64,000 nt of DNA from Spongiactinospora sp. TRM90649 (GCF_029382225.1 NZ_JARLTC010000028.1:62001-126000); one strand, 5' to 3'. Positions 1 to 7,423 are shown, counted from the stretch's first letter. Numbers and translations: made by a program. Notes: a model not told the origin generated them from the letters alone.

Positions 1-1
1 G

Positions 2-493
2 GCACCGATCAAGGGGTGGGCCAAGAAGCTGGAGGGCGTCGCCTACCGGCTGGCCGCGCTGCTGCATCTGGCGGCCGGAGCAGACCCCCGCACACCGGTG
101 AGCGAGGCCACCATGCGCCATGCCCTGGAGGTGGCCGACTGGGCCATCCCGCACGCCCAGGCGGTGTTCGGCCGGGCGGCGGACGGCGGTGCGGTCGGTG
201 CGGCGCCGGGGCTGCCCGCCGGGGCGATAGGACAGCAGGCCGCCCACGTGCTGGACTGGATCCGCCGCAAGGGCGTGCGCGAGTTCACCGCCGATGGCGC
301 CCGCACCGCACTGCGCGGACGCGCGTGGGTGAAGGAGGGCGGCGCGGGCGCGGTGCGCGCGGCGCTGACAGTGCTCGCGCAGACCGGATGGCTGGCCACG
401 GTGGCGCGGCGGGGCTCCGATGGGCGGCGGCTGACCGATGCGGTGTACGTGCCGCACCCGGATGTGCACCGGCCACGGGTGGCGGGCACGTAG
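2..493 (+). CDS. DUF3987 primase/helicase-like protein, C-terminal fragment
   Basis: The open frame enters from the left window edge and ends at the TAG at 491-493, so only about 163 C-terminal residues are present. The visible part has the helical C-terminus typical of DUF3987 proteins, with a KLEGVAYRLAALLHL segment and then an ALEVADWAIPHA segment. A winged-helix-like tail of about 80 residues follows, with basic residues (WIRRKGVREF, LAQTGWLATVARRG). Family members are primase-polymerase/helicase-like replication proteins of actinobacterial plasmids, integrative elements and phages. Its place just upstream of the iteron-like region at 1.49-1.91 kb fits a replication role. The family call rests on the C-terminus alone; the catalytic parts lie outside the window. 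Confidence 0.7.
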   Translation, partial: APIKGWAKKLEGVAYRLAALLHLAAGADPRTPVSEATMRHALEVADWAIPHAQAVFGRAADGGAVGAAPGLPAGAIGQQAAHVLDWIRRKGVREFTADGARTALRGRAWVKEGGAGAVRAALTVLAQTGWLATVARRGSDGRRLTDAVYVPHPDVHRPRVAGT

Positions 494-757
494 CTGCGCT
501 GGCGAGACGTGCAAATGCACCGCTGACCGAAAGTACAAGGATTTCTGCTATCGAAGTCGCACATGTAAAGCGACGGCGCTCGAAGCGCCGGCAGGAGTGG
601 TCCGTTCTGTTCCATATCACTCGACCGACCCGTTTGACCTGGAGGAACGTCACCACGACCAGATTCGCACAAATTGGAACGGAGGAGCTGGTTGAGTATC
701 ACAACGGTGGGTGGCGACACTCGTAATGCATCGCCACTCGATCAGAAGGCAGACATC

Positions 758-1165
758 ATGCGCAAAATCATGCTGCTGGTCGGCTCATGTCTAATGCTGC
801 TGGCCGTTCTCGCTGCACCATCGGCCGCAACTGCACAGTCTCACGGCTACCCGCAGACGGCCTACAACGTCCAGTACGGAAATTCCTACGTAAAAGGCAA
901 CTTGATCTGGTACAACCGGTCGGTCCAGGTCGGCGGCGAGCTTCGGGCCGCCTCCGGCTGCCGCGACGTCGTGTACACCGTATATCCGCCCGCAGGGAAC
1001 AACACCATTCTGTCGAGGGAGGAACGAAGCGCCTGCAACGGAACCGTCGGGCACGGGTTTACCATGTCCGCCAACGTCCCCGGAGGAGCAGGTCGAGTCT
1101 ATGTGGACCTGTACGAGAACGGCGTCCTGCGCGAATGGGTCATCTGCATACCGACCGGTTGCTGA
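758..1165 (+). CDS. small secreted protein of unknown function
   Basis: A protein of 135 residues begins MRKIMLLVG, followed by a hydrophobic signal-peptide core and an APSAATAQS cleavage region at about residues 20-28. The mature part is about 107 residues and rich in Tyr, Asn and Gly, with four cysteines (SGCRD, RSACNG, VICIPTGC) that could form two disulfides outside the cell. The ATG at 758 is preceded by an AGAAGG ribosome-binding site, so it was preferred over an in-frame upstream start at 674. A strong intrinsic terminator follows at 1217, so it looks monocistronic. I do not recognise the family. Confidence 0.7.
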   Translation: MRKIMLLVGSCLMLLAVLAAPSAATAQSHGYPQTAYNVQYGNSYVKGNLIWYNRSVQVGGELRAASGCRDVVYTVYPPAGNNTILSREERSACNGTVGHGFTMSANVPGGAGRVYVDLYENGVLREWVICIPTGC

Positions 1166-1216
1166 CACCTAGCAAAGGCGCAGACATCAGCGAATCCGTT
1201 CCACATCGCCAAGGGA

Positions 1217-1246
1217 AGCGGGGCCACGTTTCTGGCCCCGCTTTTT
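1217..1246 (+). terminator. intrinsic terminator of the secreted-protein gene
   Basis: A 10-bp perfect stem (AGCGGGGCCA at 1217-1226 with TGGCCCCGCT at 1233-1242) and a 6-nt loop run into TTTT. It lies 50 bp after the stop of the secreted-protein gene. Confidence 0.85.
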
Positions 1247-1487
1247 GGCATTCTCCTCATGGCGAAGTCATGCACAAGCGCTCCTTGAGGTCTCACAACA
1301 GCAGCGGCCCGCCTTACGGCCACGGCGGCGCGAGCGATTCGCTGAGCGCCACGACCACGCGTGGCCCCGAGACCCATCCCTGAAAGTCATGCATAGCCGA
1401 CGCGGCGAAGCACGGCTTGGGGTGGCGTCCTGCGCGGCGCGCGTCCCGACCACGCCGAGTATTTACATGCGCGCGCATGCTCTGCTT

Positions 1488-1911
1488 GCTATCCGGTATC
1501 TCCGGTATGTGCGGCACCTCGACATACCGGATAGCAAATAGTGTCTGACCTGGGAAAATGGCACTATCCGGTATCTTCGGTATTTCCGGTATGCCTTCGT
1601 GTGTGTCTGTACGGACGCAGGTCAAAACGAGACCGGGCCAGTGCGGTGGGGGAGAGGACCTGCAACTACCGTCTGTGATGTACCGGATAAGGGGGCCGAC
1701 ATACCGGATAGGGTCCGCGACATACCGGATAAGGGGGAACCGCATGGTCACAGTGCGTGTCGCCGGCATGTTCGGTGTTTCTCTAGATCATAAGCTATTT
1801 CAAGATCATTATTACTATAAGTAATAATATACCGGATACCCTTACGCGGAGTATCTGCAAGCATCCTCCTCCAGATGCACCAGGTACCGGAAATACCGGA
1901 GATACCGGATA
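1488..1911. repeat. iteron-like array of ATACCGGATA / TATCCGGTAT
   Basis: The decamer ATACCGGATA or its complement occurs at 1490-1499 (reverse), 1524-1533, 1565-1574 (reverse), 1701-1710, 1722-1731, 1829-1838 and 1902-1911. There is a near copy at 1680-1689 and partial TCCGGTAT or TACCGGAA units beside several of them. The units at 1680, 1701 and 1722 have an exact 21-bp period (two helical turns). The pair GCTATCCGGTAT (1488-1499) and ATACCGGATAGC (1524-1535) is inverted. Clusters of this kind next to a replication gene are typical of Rep-binding iterons; dense operators for a repressor are the alternative. Confidence 0.7.
1778..1838. repeat. AT-rich patch with perfect palindrome (possible DNA-unwinding element)
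   Basis: About 55 bp of A+T-rich DNA lies in a very GC-rich context. It contains a perfect 9-bp inverted repeat, ATTATTACT (1808-1816) and AGTAATAAT (1820-1828), with a 3-nt spacer, and is followed directly by an ATACCGGATA unit at 1829. An easily melted segment flanked by iterons is the usual layout of a plasmid or phage origin; the function is inferred. Confidence 0.5.
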
Positions 1912-1998
1912 GGCGTGCAGGTTCTACAGAGCGTCACGTCGAGCGGGTTGGCGATGCTCCGCCGACGCGGCCGGGCTGCCTGCCCATCGCGAGTTGAC

Positions 1999-2016
1999 GT
2001 AAGCGCTCAGGCTTGC
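1999..2016 (+). promoter_or_regulatory. dispersed 18-bp dyad, copy 1
   Basis: GTAAGC-GCTCAG-GCTTGC, preceded by TGAC. It is one member of a family of GTAAGC-N6-GCTTRC dyads that recurs between genes across the element (see findings). Confidence 0.6.
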
Positions 2017-2347
2017 GCTCACAACCCCGCTAGCGAGCGCTCAGAGCGTCACTGAGAGCCGAATGTGGGCGAATGGGGGATAGGGGCTGAGTGTGCACCG
2101 AGAGACGCGCAGCGCGGCTCTCAAAGCTCGCTGCGCGCAGGGTGACGCAAACCGATGCTCTGCGTTCGACCCAGACACCCCCTAGCGACACCGAGAGCGT
2201 GACCTGCGGGTTCTGGGAGGTGTCGGGAGCGCCAACACCCAAGCGTGATCAAAAACGCTCAGAAGCGCGCACAGGCAAGATCATCACACTGGAGGGGTGA
2301 CTGTCCGGCTGTTTTTGCGTGGCCGAGTCACAAATTTAGTTGACGAT

Positions 2348-2593
2348 TCAACTACTGCCGCTTTCAGGGAAGCCGCCCCCCGGAAGGCGCGGCGCAAAGC
2401 CTGCTTCCCGCTCGATTTCGTTGATCGCTTTGCGACCAATTTGGGCCGCCGCTTCGACGTCGCGCTGTGCGATGCGGAGCCGCCGGGCCTGCGCGACCAG
2501 CTCCCGCCGTCGCCGCTGGGCCCGCTTGCCCGCTTCGACTTCTTCCGCCGCCGTGCGCAACTGCGCGAGCGTCTCCTGCTGTTCGGGTGTCAT
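2348..2593 (-). CDS. small coiled-coil / putative DNA-binding protein
   Basis: An 81-residue protein begins MTPEQQETLAQL. Its first half is a charged amphipathic helix rich in Glu, Arg and Gln, with a run of four arginines near residue 28. The second half (residues about 38-66, AQRDVEAAAQIGRKAINEIE) resembles a helix-turn-helix. Upstream in-frame alternatives lack a convincing Shine-Dalgarno site, so the start is tentative. It is divergent from the Thr-rich protein gene, and an inverted-repeat operator lies between them, which suggests a small regulator. I do not recognise a named family. Confidence 0.5.
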   Translation of the reverse strand: MTPEQQETLAQLRTAAEEVEAGKRAQRRRRELVAQARRLRIAQRDVEAAAQIGRKAINEIEREAGFAPRLPGGGFPESGSS

Positions 2594-2616
2594 GGGCGGA
2601 AGGCTACCGGATGTCG

Positions 2617-2662
2617 CGTTACATGACGTTACCAACTCGTGATCTCATGGGATGTAACGTCA
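2617..2662. promoter_or_regulatory. inverted-repeat operator between divergent genes
   Basis: TGACGTTAC (2624-2632) and GTAACGTCA (2654-2662) form a perfect 9-bp inverted repeat with a 21-bp spacer. They overlap a second pair, CGTTACAT (2617-2624) and ATGTAACG (2652-2659). The site lies between the divergent genes at 2348-2593 and 2733-3356. The regulator is unknown; the neighbouring small protein is a candidate. Confidence 0.5.
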
Positions 2663-2732
2663 CTTCCCATATCCCCGATAACCAGGTGAGACGCGCTACA
2701 CAGCGCGTCGCACCCACCCGATAGGAGGACCG

Positions 2733-3356
2733 ATGATCGGTCTGAGTGCACGCGTCGCGCGCGGCTTGCTTGCCGCCGTGCTCACGTGCGTGCCCTGCGC
2801 ACCCGCAGGGCTTTGGCTGGTCGGCCCGACGCCGCCCACGCCGCCCGCTCCCACCGTGACCGTGACGGAGTTCGTTACGCGCACGGCCACGGCCACGGCC
2901 ACCGCGATCACCACGACGACGGCCTCGGCCACCGTCACGGCGACGACCACCGCGACCGTGAGCCGCACGGCCACGGCGACAGCCATCGTCACCACGACGG
3001 CCCCGCCCACGCCCGCCCCCACCGTCACCCAGACGGTGGCGGCCACCCTGCCCATGGCCCCGCCCGCGCCGGTGCCGAGCGTGGGCATCCCCCCGCTCGC
3101 GTCGTTCGGCTCGGTTCCGCCCACGGCCACCGCGCCGACCATGACGCCCGTTGTGGCACTGCCCACGGCGGACAGTACGGCCCGGCCGTCACCGTCCACG
3201 ACGGGGCTCGCCGCGCCCGGCGACGTGCCCTGGACCTTCCCGGCGGCCCTGTCGGGGGTGCTCCTCGTGGGCGGCATCGTCGCCTGGATCGTGTGGCGTA
3301 AGCACAAGCGCAAGCGCAAGCCGCCGCAGCACCCGACTACCTGCCAGATCTGCTAG
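2733..3356 (+). CDS. Thr/Ala-rich surface protein with C-terminal membrane anchor
   Basis: A 207-residue protein. Residues 1-30 form a signal peptide or N-terminal membrane segment (GLLAAVLTCVPCAPAGLWLV). Residues about 35-160 are a low-complexity Thr/Ala/Val/Pro stalk with repeated TVT, TAT and ATA units. Near residues 170-190 is a transmembrane helix (ALSGVLLVGGIVAWIVW), then a strongly basic KHKRKRK tail. This resembles a wall-spanning stalk anchored in the membrane with a cytoplasmic basic tail. A good AGGAGG site precedes the ATG. The function is unknown; a cell-surface or conjugation-related role is inference. Confidence 0.65.
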   Translation: MIGLSARVARGLLAAVLTCVPCAPAGLWLVGPTPPTPPAPTVTVTEFVTRTATATATAITTTTASATVTATTTATVSRTATATAIVTTTAPPTPAPTVTQTVAATLPMAPPAPVPSVGIPPLASFGSVPPTATAPTMTPVVALPTADSTARPSPSTTGLAAPGDVPWTFPAALSGVLLVGGIVAWIVWRKHKRKRKPPQHPTTCQIC

Positions 3357-3373
3357 CCCATCCGCCTCCACCC

Positions 3374-3399
3374 GGCCCGCCGCAACAGGGCGGCGGGCC
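3374..3399 (+). terminator. 10-bp perfect hairpin after the surface-protein gene
   Basis: GGCCCGCCGC (3374-3383) pairs with GCGGCGGGCC (3390-3399). There is no U-tract; CCCCACCCGAA and an AAGGATCA leader follow before the next start. It may be an attenuator or processing hairpin. A similar hairpin-plus-leader recurs at 4043-4119. Confidence 0.55.
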
Positions 3400-3424
3400 A
3401 CCCCACCCGAAAAGGATCATGATC

Positions 3425-4036
3425 ATGGCTGGAACCCCCGCCAAGGCCAAGGCGCAGACCGCGCGCCCCGACGTCAAAGCCGTGCTGTCGGCCATCCTCG
3501 CGTGGCTCACCACGCGGGAGGACGGCACCGCCCGCCCGGAGAAGGGCTGGCAGCTCCTCTGCGAGAAGAACCCCACCATCGGCGAGGCCGCCTCCTACGC
3601 GGCCACTGACGGCCTGGGCGACAAGACCCGTCCGGGGTCCGGCGTGATCGCCGCCCCGCAGGGCGACTACCCCGGCGACATCGTGGCCACCTACCCGGAC
3701 GGCCGCAGGATCGCGACGCGTGCCGATGACGGCGCGTGGCGTCTCGGCGTGCCGTCCGAAAGTGCGCTGGCCACGCGCGTTCTCCAGCTCGCGGAGCTGC
3801 GCAAGCTGATCGACGCCGACGACCCGCAGGCCAAGGCCGCCGAACTGGCCACCGCCGCCGAGCGCAAGGCGGCAGAGGCCCGCGCCAAGGACCTGGAGCG
3901 GGATCTCAGGGAGATCGTGAAGCGCCAGAAGCAGGGCCGTCCCTACGGACCGTTCGTCACGACCCTGCGTGAGGAGTGGCCGGAGGCGGAGATCAAGGCC
4001 GCCATCCAGCGGCTGGGCCTCGCGCTGGAGATCTAG
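3425..4036 (+). CDS. hypothetical protein with coiled-coil C-terminal half
   Basis: A 203-residue protein starting MAGTPAKAKAQ. The ATG at 3425 was chosen over 3419 because the AAAAGGA site then has normal spacing. Residues about 15-110 look globular. Residues about 118-170 are an Ala/Glu/Lys/Arg-rich coiled coil (LATAAERKAAEARAKDLERDL). The last 30 residues resemble a small helical domain (PYGPFVTTLREEWPEAEIKAAIQRLGL). It may bind nucleic acid or act as a small replication accessory protein, but no family is recognised. It shares its leader structure with the next gene, so the two probably form a cassette. Confidence 0.6.
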   Translation: MAGTPAKAKAQTARPDVKAVLSAILAWLTTREDGTARPEKGWQLLCEKNPTIGEAASYAATDGLGDKTRPGSGVIAAPQGDYPGDIVATYPDGRRIATRADDGAWRLGVPSESALATRVLQLAELRKLIDADDPQAKAAELATAAERKAAEARAKDLERDLREIVKRQKQGRPYGPFVTTLREEWPEAEIKAAIQRLGLALEI

Positions 4037-4042
4037 CACTAC

Positions 4043-4070
4043 CGGGCCGCGCTCTGCGGAGCGCGGCCCG
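4043..4070 (+). terminator. 12-bp perfect hairpin between two small genes
   Basis: CGGGCCGCGCTC (4043-4054) pairs perfectly with GAGCGCGGCCCG (4059-4070) around TGCG. As at 3374-3399 it has no U-tract and is followed by CCCCACCCGAA (twice) and an AAAGGATCAAGATC leader before the next ATG. Confidence 0.55.
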
Positions 4071-4116
4071 TCCCCACCCGAATCGTCCCACCCGAAGAGA
4101 CCAAAGGATCAAGATC

Positions 4117-4518
4117 ATGAGCAGGAACGACCGCCCGGACTGGAGGGCACGCGCCGACCGCGCGGAGGCCGCGATCAGCGCACTCCATGTCACGCTGATC
4201 ACCCTCGGGATCACTCCTCCCGACATGACGATGACCGTCCACGACGGCGGGCTGAGCGTGGTCTACGACGGCGCGGCCATGGCGACCACACGCGCGGTCG
4301 CCATGTCCCTCAAGGATCCGGTCCTCCGCATGTTCGCGGCATCAGCAGTCACGCTACTCCGTGACGTGATCCGCACCGCGCCGGAAGGGGCGGAGGACGC
4401 GGCCTTGCTTGGCCTCATGCTGGAGGTCGCCCTCGATCTTCAGTCCGCCGCGCTGGCCGAGGTCATCGTCCGGCGGTTACGTGAGGATGAGGACTTGCGC
4501 CGATTCTTCGGCGGATAG
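4117..4518 (+). CDS. hypothetical helical protein
   Basis: A 133-residue protein starting MSRNDRPDW, preceded by AAAGGATC at normal spacing. It is mostly helical and acidic to neutral, with no signal peptide or membrane segment. The N-terminus (DWRARADRAEAAISALHVTLITLGI) looks like a coiled helix. The C-terminus is acidic and helical (IVRRLREDEDLRRFFGG). No family is recognised. Context and the shared leader suggest co-expression with the gene at 3425. Confidence 0.55.
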   Translation: MSRNDRPDWRARADRAEAAISALHVTLITLGITPPDMTMTVHDGGLSVVYDGAAMATTRAVAMSLKDPVLRMFAASAVTLLRDVIRTAPEGAEDAALLGLMLEVALDLQSAALAEVIVRRLREDEDLRRFFGG

Positions 4519-4677
4519 TCGCACGTAGCCCACATTCGCAGCGCCGTCTCGCATCCAGCGGGGCGGCGCTTCCGCGTCCGGGGGTACCCCACCCCCGCCG
4601 GCGGCTGCGCCAGCCCGCACCCACCCCCTTCCCCCGACCCTCCACCCCCGCCCTCGCCCCACTGCCATGCTTGATGC

Positions 4678-5145
4678 ATGTCCACCCTCCAGTTCATCGC
4701 CGCCCTCGTCGGCAGCCTCGCCTGGCCCGTCGCGCTCGTGGTCGCGGTCGTCGTGCTGCGCCGCCCGCTGAGCGCCGCGTTCGGGCGGCTCAAGCGCGTC
4801 GAGGGCGCCGGGCTCGCGCTGGAGCTTGCCGAGGCCAAGCAGGCGCGGGAGGCGGTGGAGGGGGAGCTGGCGGAGTTGCCCGCGCAGCCGGATGCCGCCG
4901 AGGTAGATGAGCTGGTGAGGCGCGCGGCCGAGCTGGGGTGGCGTCTGGCGCGTATCGCGCCGGAACGTGTGCCCGAGGTGATGGTTGACAGGTCCGGGGA
5001 CAAGCCGACGGTGCGCAGCCCCGCAGAGGATGCTTTGCGTCAGTCGATTACTGTCGTGAACGTTCCACTTGCCTACACCGATGCCGAGATGCAGGCCATT
5101 TTTGATCGATTCACGAGTAAGGAGCGTATTCGCGAGGAGCTGTAA
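4678..5145 (+). CDS. single-pass membrane protein with cytoplasmic coiled coil
   Basis: A 155-residue protein. Residues 5-29 are one transmembrane helix (FIAALVGSLAWPVALVVAVVVL), followed by RRPLSAAFGRLKRVEGAGLALELAEAKQA, a pattern common in small actinobacterial membrane proteins of unknown function. A charged cytoplasmic region of about 100 residues ends in FTSKERIREEL. The ATG at 4678 lies after a C-rich, RBS-poor leader, so translation may be weak. The C-terminal part has lower GC than its neighbours. Confidence 0.6.
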   Translation: MSTLQFIAALVGSLAWPVALVVAVVVLRRPLSAAFGRLKRVEGAGLALELAEAKQAREAVEGELAELPAQPDAAEVDELVRRAAELGWRLARIAPERVPEVMVDRSGDKPTVRSPAEDALRQSITVVNVPLAYTDAEMQAIFDRFTSKERIREEL

Positions 5146-5269
5146 GGGCTGCAGGGAAGGGCATGTCGCAAAACGACCGTTTCTCGACATGATCGACGAC
5201 GATGCCAAACGATCTCCGCGCGGGCCATGTGCGTGTAGAAATCGTGGCCGGCGCCTGTGGCGGCGCGAG

Positions 5270-5602
5270 GTGGGGTTGCGATCGCTGCACGAGGCGCTCG
5301 ACACCACCACGCCCGGCGGGCGGCTGGTGTTCCACGTCTTCGCCGCCCTGGCGGAGTTCATCCGCGAGCTGATCGTCGAGGGCACCCGCGAAGGGCTGGC
5401 CGCCGCGCGAGCCAGCGGTAAGCGGCTGGGACGGCCGCCCGCGCTCACCCCCGAGCAGGTGAGTCACGCCCGCCATCTGCTGACCGCGCCCGACGCCACG
5501 GTGTCCAGCATTGCGAAGCTGCTGGGCGTGAGCCGCTCCACGATCTACAAGCACGTGCCGGAGCTGGGTGGTCGCGATACGAAGGGCGTCACAGCGGCAT
5601 GA
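5270..5602 (+). pseudogene. truncated Tn3-type serine recombinase (resolvase/invertase), C-terminal half only
   Basis: From about 5276 the frame encodes LRSLHEALDTTTPGG, a FAALAEFIRELI helix, REGLAAARASG, a GRPPAL linker and a C-terminal helix-turn-helix (SSIAKLLGVSRSTIYKHV). These are the E-helix and DNA-binding domain of resolvase/invertase family recombinases. The N-terminal catalytic domain with the active serine is absent: upstream sequence in this frame is unrelated and the preceding gene ends at 5145. It should be inactive for recombination, though the DNA-binding half could still bind DNA. It is probably the remnant of a transposon or invertase. Confidence 0.75.
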
Positions 5603-5719
5603 GAGCGGGCCAGGCGCGCGACGTCCATCATCGGCGAAGCGCGTCACGGACCTGGCGCACCTCGGCGTATAAGGGCCGAAACGACTCCGCGCCGACCGTG
5701 GACACGCCATAATGCCTAC

Positions 5720-6112
5720 GTGAAACGCTCAAGACGGCGGGGCGGATGTGTCCTGATCTTCGCGATCATCTGCATATTAGCGACAGTGCTCGGAGTTTAC
5801 CGAAAGCTCCAGGGAGCATCTCAGAGAATCGAAGGCTTACGTCAAGCCGTGGACGTCAATACGGAAGCACTGCGCACCATAAACCGCCCTGACCCGCAAC
5901 ACGGGCGCGTCTCTTGGATGGGACTGCTGAGTGTCACCGCAGGGTTCATCGCCATTTTCCAGTTCATCGCATCCGACGCCGTTTCAGCCCCCGTTTTCCG
6001 TTCAGGAGCAGAGGCGGTGGTGGCCGCATTGCAGAGCATCAGGAGCGAGGTGTTCGAGAGGGGAATGGACAAGGGAGTCCTATTTCCGCTGCACGGGCCG
6101 GAGATGTTGTAG
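5720..6112 (+). CDS. small two-pass membrane protein, hypothetical
   Basis: A 130-residue protein beginning at GTG 5720 with a basic MKRSRRRGG N-terminus, a first membrane helix at about residues 9-27 (CVLIFAIICILATVLGVY) and a second at about 65-85 (WMGLLSVTAGFIAIFQFI). The ribosome-binding site is weak, so the start is uncertain. The last third is soluble and helical. Base composition is less GC-rich than its neighbours. No family is recognised. Confidence 0.5.
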   Translation: MKRSRRRGGCVLIFAIICILATVLGVYRKLQGASQRIEGLRQAVDVNTEALRTINRPDPQHGRVSWMGLLSVTAGFIAIFQFIASDAVSAPVFRSGAEAVVAALQSIRSEVFERGMDKGVLFPLHGPEML

Positions 6113-6167
6113 GCCACTTTCCTGCCACCTAAACACGTCCACGTACCGATTGCGCAGCTCTGCCACG

Positions 6168-7076
6168 TTACAAAGAGTCGTCTCCATCCGAAGCTTTCGC
6201 CCGTTCACGTGAACCGACCTGAACCCCGAAACGCTCGCGGGCCCACTCCACCAGGGCATAAAAGCCGAACCCTGCCGTAAGCACGAGCACGATGGCCGCG
6301 CCGAGCCCGGTGTCCCAGACCGTCTCCAGCCCGCCCCACAGCAGGATGGCGAAGAGCGGGGTCCAGGTGCGGGCCTGGGAGCGCAGGGTCCAGCACAAGA
6401 AGAGGCGCAGGGGTGCTGCCGCGCGGCGGGTACACCAGGCAGCCCTGGACCTCACTCCGGCCCAGACCAGCCCGAGCGCGTACTGGATGACTTCCCGGCG
6501 GGGGGCTGTGCTGGCGAGTTCTATGAGGTCCCGGCGCCATGCTTCACCAGCGTCTTGCTCGGCGGCGACAACTGCCGCCAATTCGGTCAGCCAGCTTGCC
6601 GGACGTGCACGGTCGGACGGAACGACTGCAACCGATTCACCGATAGGAATGGCGATAGATAGGTTTTTGCCGGCGTCACTAAAAGGTTGCGCCGACAAGA
6701 GGTGCTGGAATATCCCTTCCCTATTCGGGAATGCAATAGATCTACCGGATGGCCATCCATGCTTCCACTCGCCAGCAATCCAGCATGCGATCTGACTATC
6801 GCCAGGAAAGAAGACGCAAGCTCGCGCCCCCTTGACATCGACCACACCCACAGGGATAGTGACACGTATTTTTGTGCCGGCCAGTTCGGACGCAATTATT
6901 GTCGCTTTTGTTGTAGGGCTAGTGTATGACCAGCCATTCGCCTCCACGGCAGGAGATTCAGGGTCGAGAGCTGCGGAATTAAGTGCGGATCGGATGGCGC
7001 ACTCGACAACGTCCTCTAGGTGAGCTTCGCTAGGCGGATATTCCTTGCCATCGATTAGCCAGCTTTCAATTCTCAT
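6168..7076 (-). CDS. membrane-anchored protein co-transcribed with PadR regulator
   Basis: A 302-residue protein starting MRIESWLIDGKEY. Its ATG overlaps the PadR stop codon (ATGA), so translation is probably coupled. Residues 1-200 look cytoplasmic. Two hydrophobic helices lie near residues 240-285 (TPLFAILLWGGLETVW; GAAIVLVLTAGFGFYALV), and the C-terminal tail is charged. PadR genes are often paired with a membrane protein whose expression they control, which fits. The substrate and role are unknown. An ATG 15 bp further upstream is the alternative start. Confidence 0.65.
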   Translation of the reverse strand: MRIESWLIDGKEYPPSEAHLEDVVECAIRSALNSAALDPESPAVEANGWSYTSPTTKATIIASELAGTKIRVTIPVGVVDVKGARACVFFPGDSQIACWIAGEWKHGWPSGRSIAFPNREGIFQHLLSAQPFSDAGKNLSIAIPIGESVAVVPSDRARPASWLTELAAVVAAEQDAGEAWRRDLIELASTAPRREVIQYALGLVWAGVRSRAAWCTRRAAAPLRLFLCWTLRSQARTWTPLFAILLWGGLETVWDTGLGAAIVLVLTAGFGFYALVEWARERFGVQVGSRERAKASDGDDSL

Positions 7077-7384
7077 TCCACTGGCCGCCATCCCAACCCA
7101 CCGCCCTTGATGCTTCGACCGGCCAGTGCACTAGCCGCCGCCCCCCGCCCTTCAGCCGTCATCTCCACCAGACGCCTGCGCGGCCCCGACGCCTCACTCT
7201 CGTCCCAATAGGAGCGCACCCACCCGATGCCCTCCAAGCGGCGCAAGATGGGGTAGACGGTGCCGGACCCGTGGCCGGTGACCTGGCAGATCTGGAGCCC
7301 GTAGGTGGGCGCACCCTCGGCGGCGGCCTGCATGAGCACACTGAGCACGTCGCGCGTGGGCGCGGTTAGTCGGATCGGAGCCAT
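7073..7384 (-). CDS. PadR family transcriptional regulator
   Basis: A 103-residue protein of the usual PadR-like winged-helix size. LTAPTRDVLSVLMQA leads into APTYGLQICQVTGHGSGTVYPILRRLEGIGWV, the PadR helix-turn-helix and wing (YGLQI and GTVYPILRRLE are signature segments), followed by RRRLVEMTAEGR. It lacks the long C-terminal dimer helix of subfamily 1, so it is a short-form member. GGAGG precedes the ATG. It is first in a two-gene operon with the membrane protein, and direct repeats in its promoter could mediate autorepression. Confidence 0.85.
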   Translation of the reverse strand: MAPIRLTAPTRDVLSVLMQAAAEGAPTYGLQICQVTGHGSGTVYPILRRLEGIGWVRSYWDESEASGPRRRLVEMTAEGRGAAASALAGRSIKGGGLGWRPVE

Positions 7385-7398
7385 CCATCCTCCGGTAG

Positions 7399-7423
7399 CG
7401 AGTACGACCTATGTCGAGTACGA
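7399..7423 (-). promoter_or_regulatory. direct repeats in the PadR promoter
   Basis: CGAGTACGA occurs twice (7399-7407 and 7415-7423) with a 16-bp period, just upstream of the padR-like gene and its GGAGG site. It is a plausible autoregulatory PadR site. Confidence 0.5.

Larger units (their letters stand above)
1247..2347. other. 1.1-kb non-coding region: iterons, AT-rich patch, repeats
   Basis: No frame here has both a ribosome-binding site and actinobacterial codon bias. The left half holds the ATACCGGATA repeats and an A+T-rich stretch. The right half (1990-2300) is rich in short inverted motifs: a GTAAGC-N6-GCTTGC dyad, one GAGCGCTC octamer at 2035-2042, and GAGCGTCAC/GTGACGC-type inverted copies. 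Small open frames over 2030-2300 on both strands look like shadows. The layout suggests a replication origin or control region. Confidence 0.6.

Noticed and set aside
1558..1824. Open frames across the iteron region
   Set aside because: Their sequence is dictated by the repeats and lacks codon bias and start signals.
1488..1911. CRISPR-like array made of ATACCGGATA repeats
   Set aside because: Repeats are only 10 bp, occur in both orientations with mixed spacing, and there are no spacers of constant length or cas genes.
2030..2300. Short frames on both strands right of the iterons
   Set aside because: Low-complexity Arg/Ser/Thr content, no convincing ribosome-binding sites, and overlap with regulatory repeats.
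5160..5195. Tn3-family terminal inverted repeat at the resolvase remnant
   Set aside because: CGCAAAACGACC is suggestive, but no GGGG-ended 38-bp repeat or matching second end can be seen, so it is not called as a feature.
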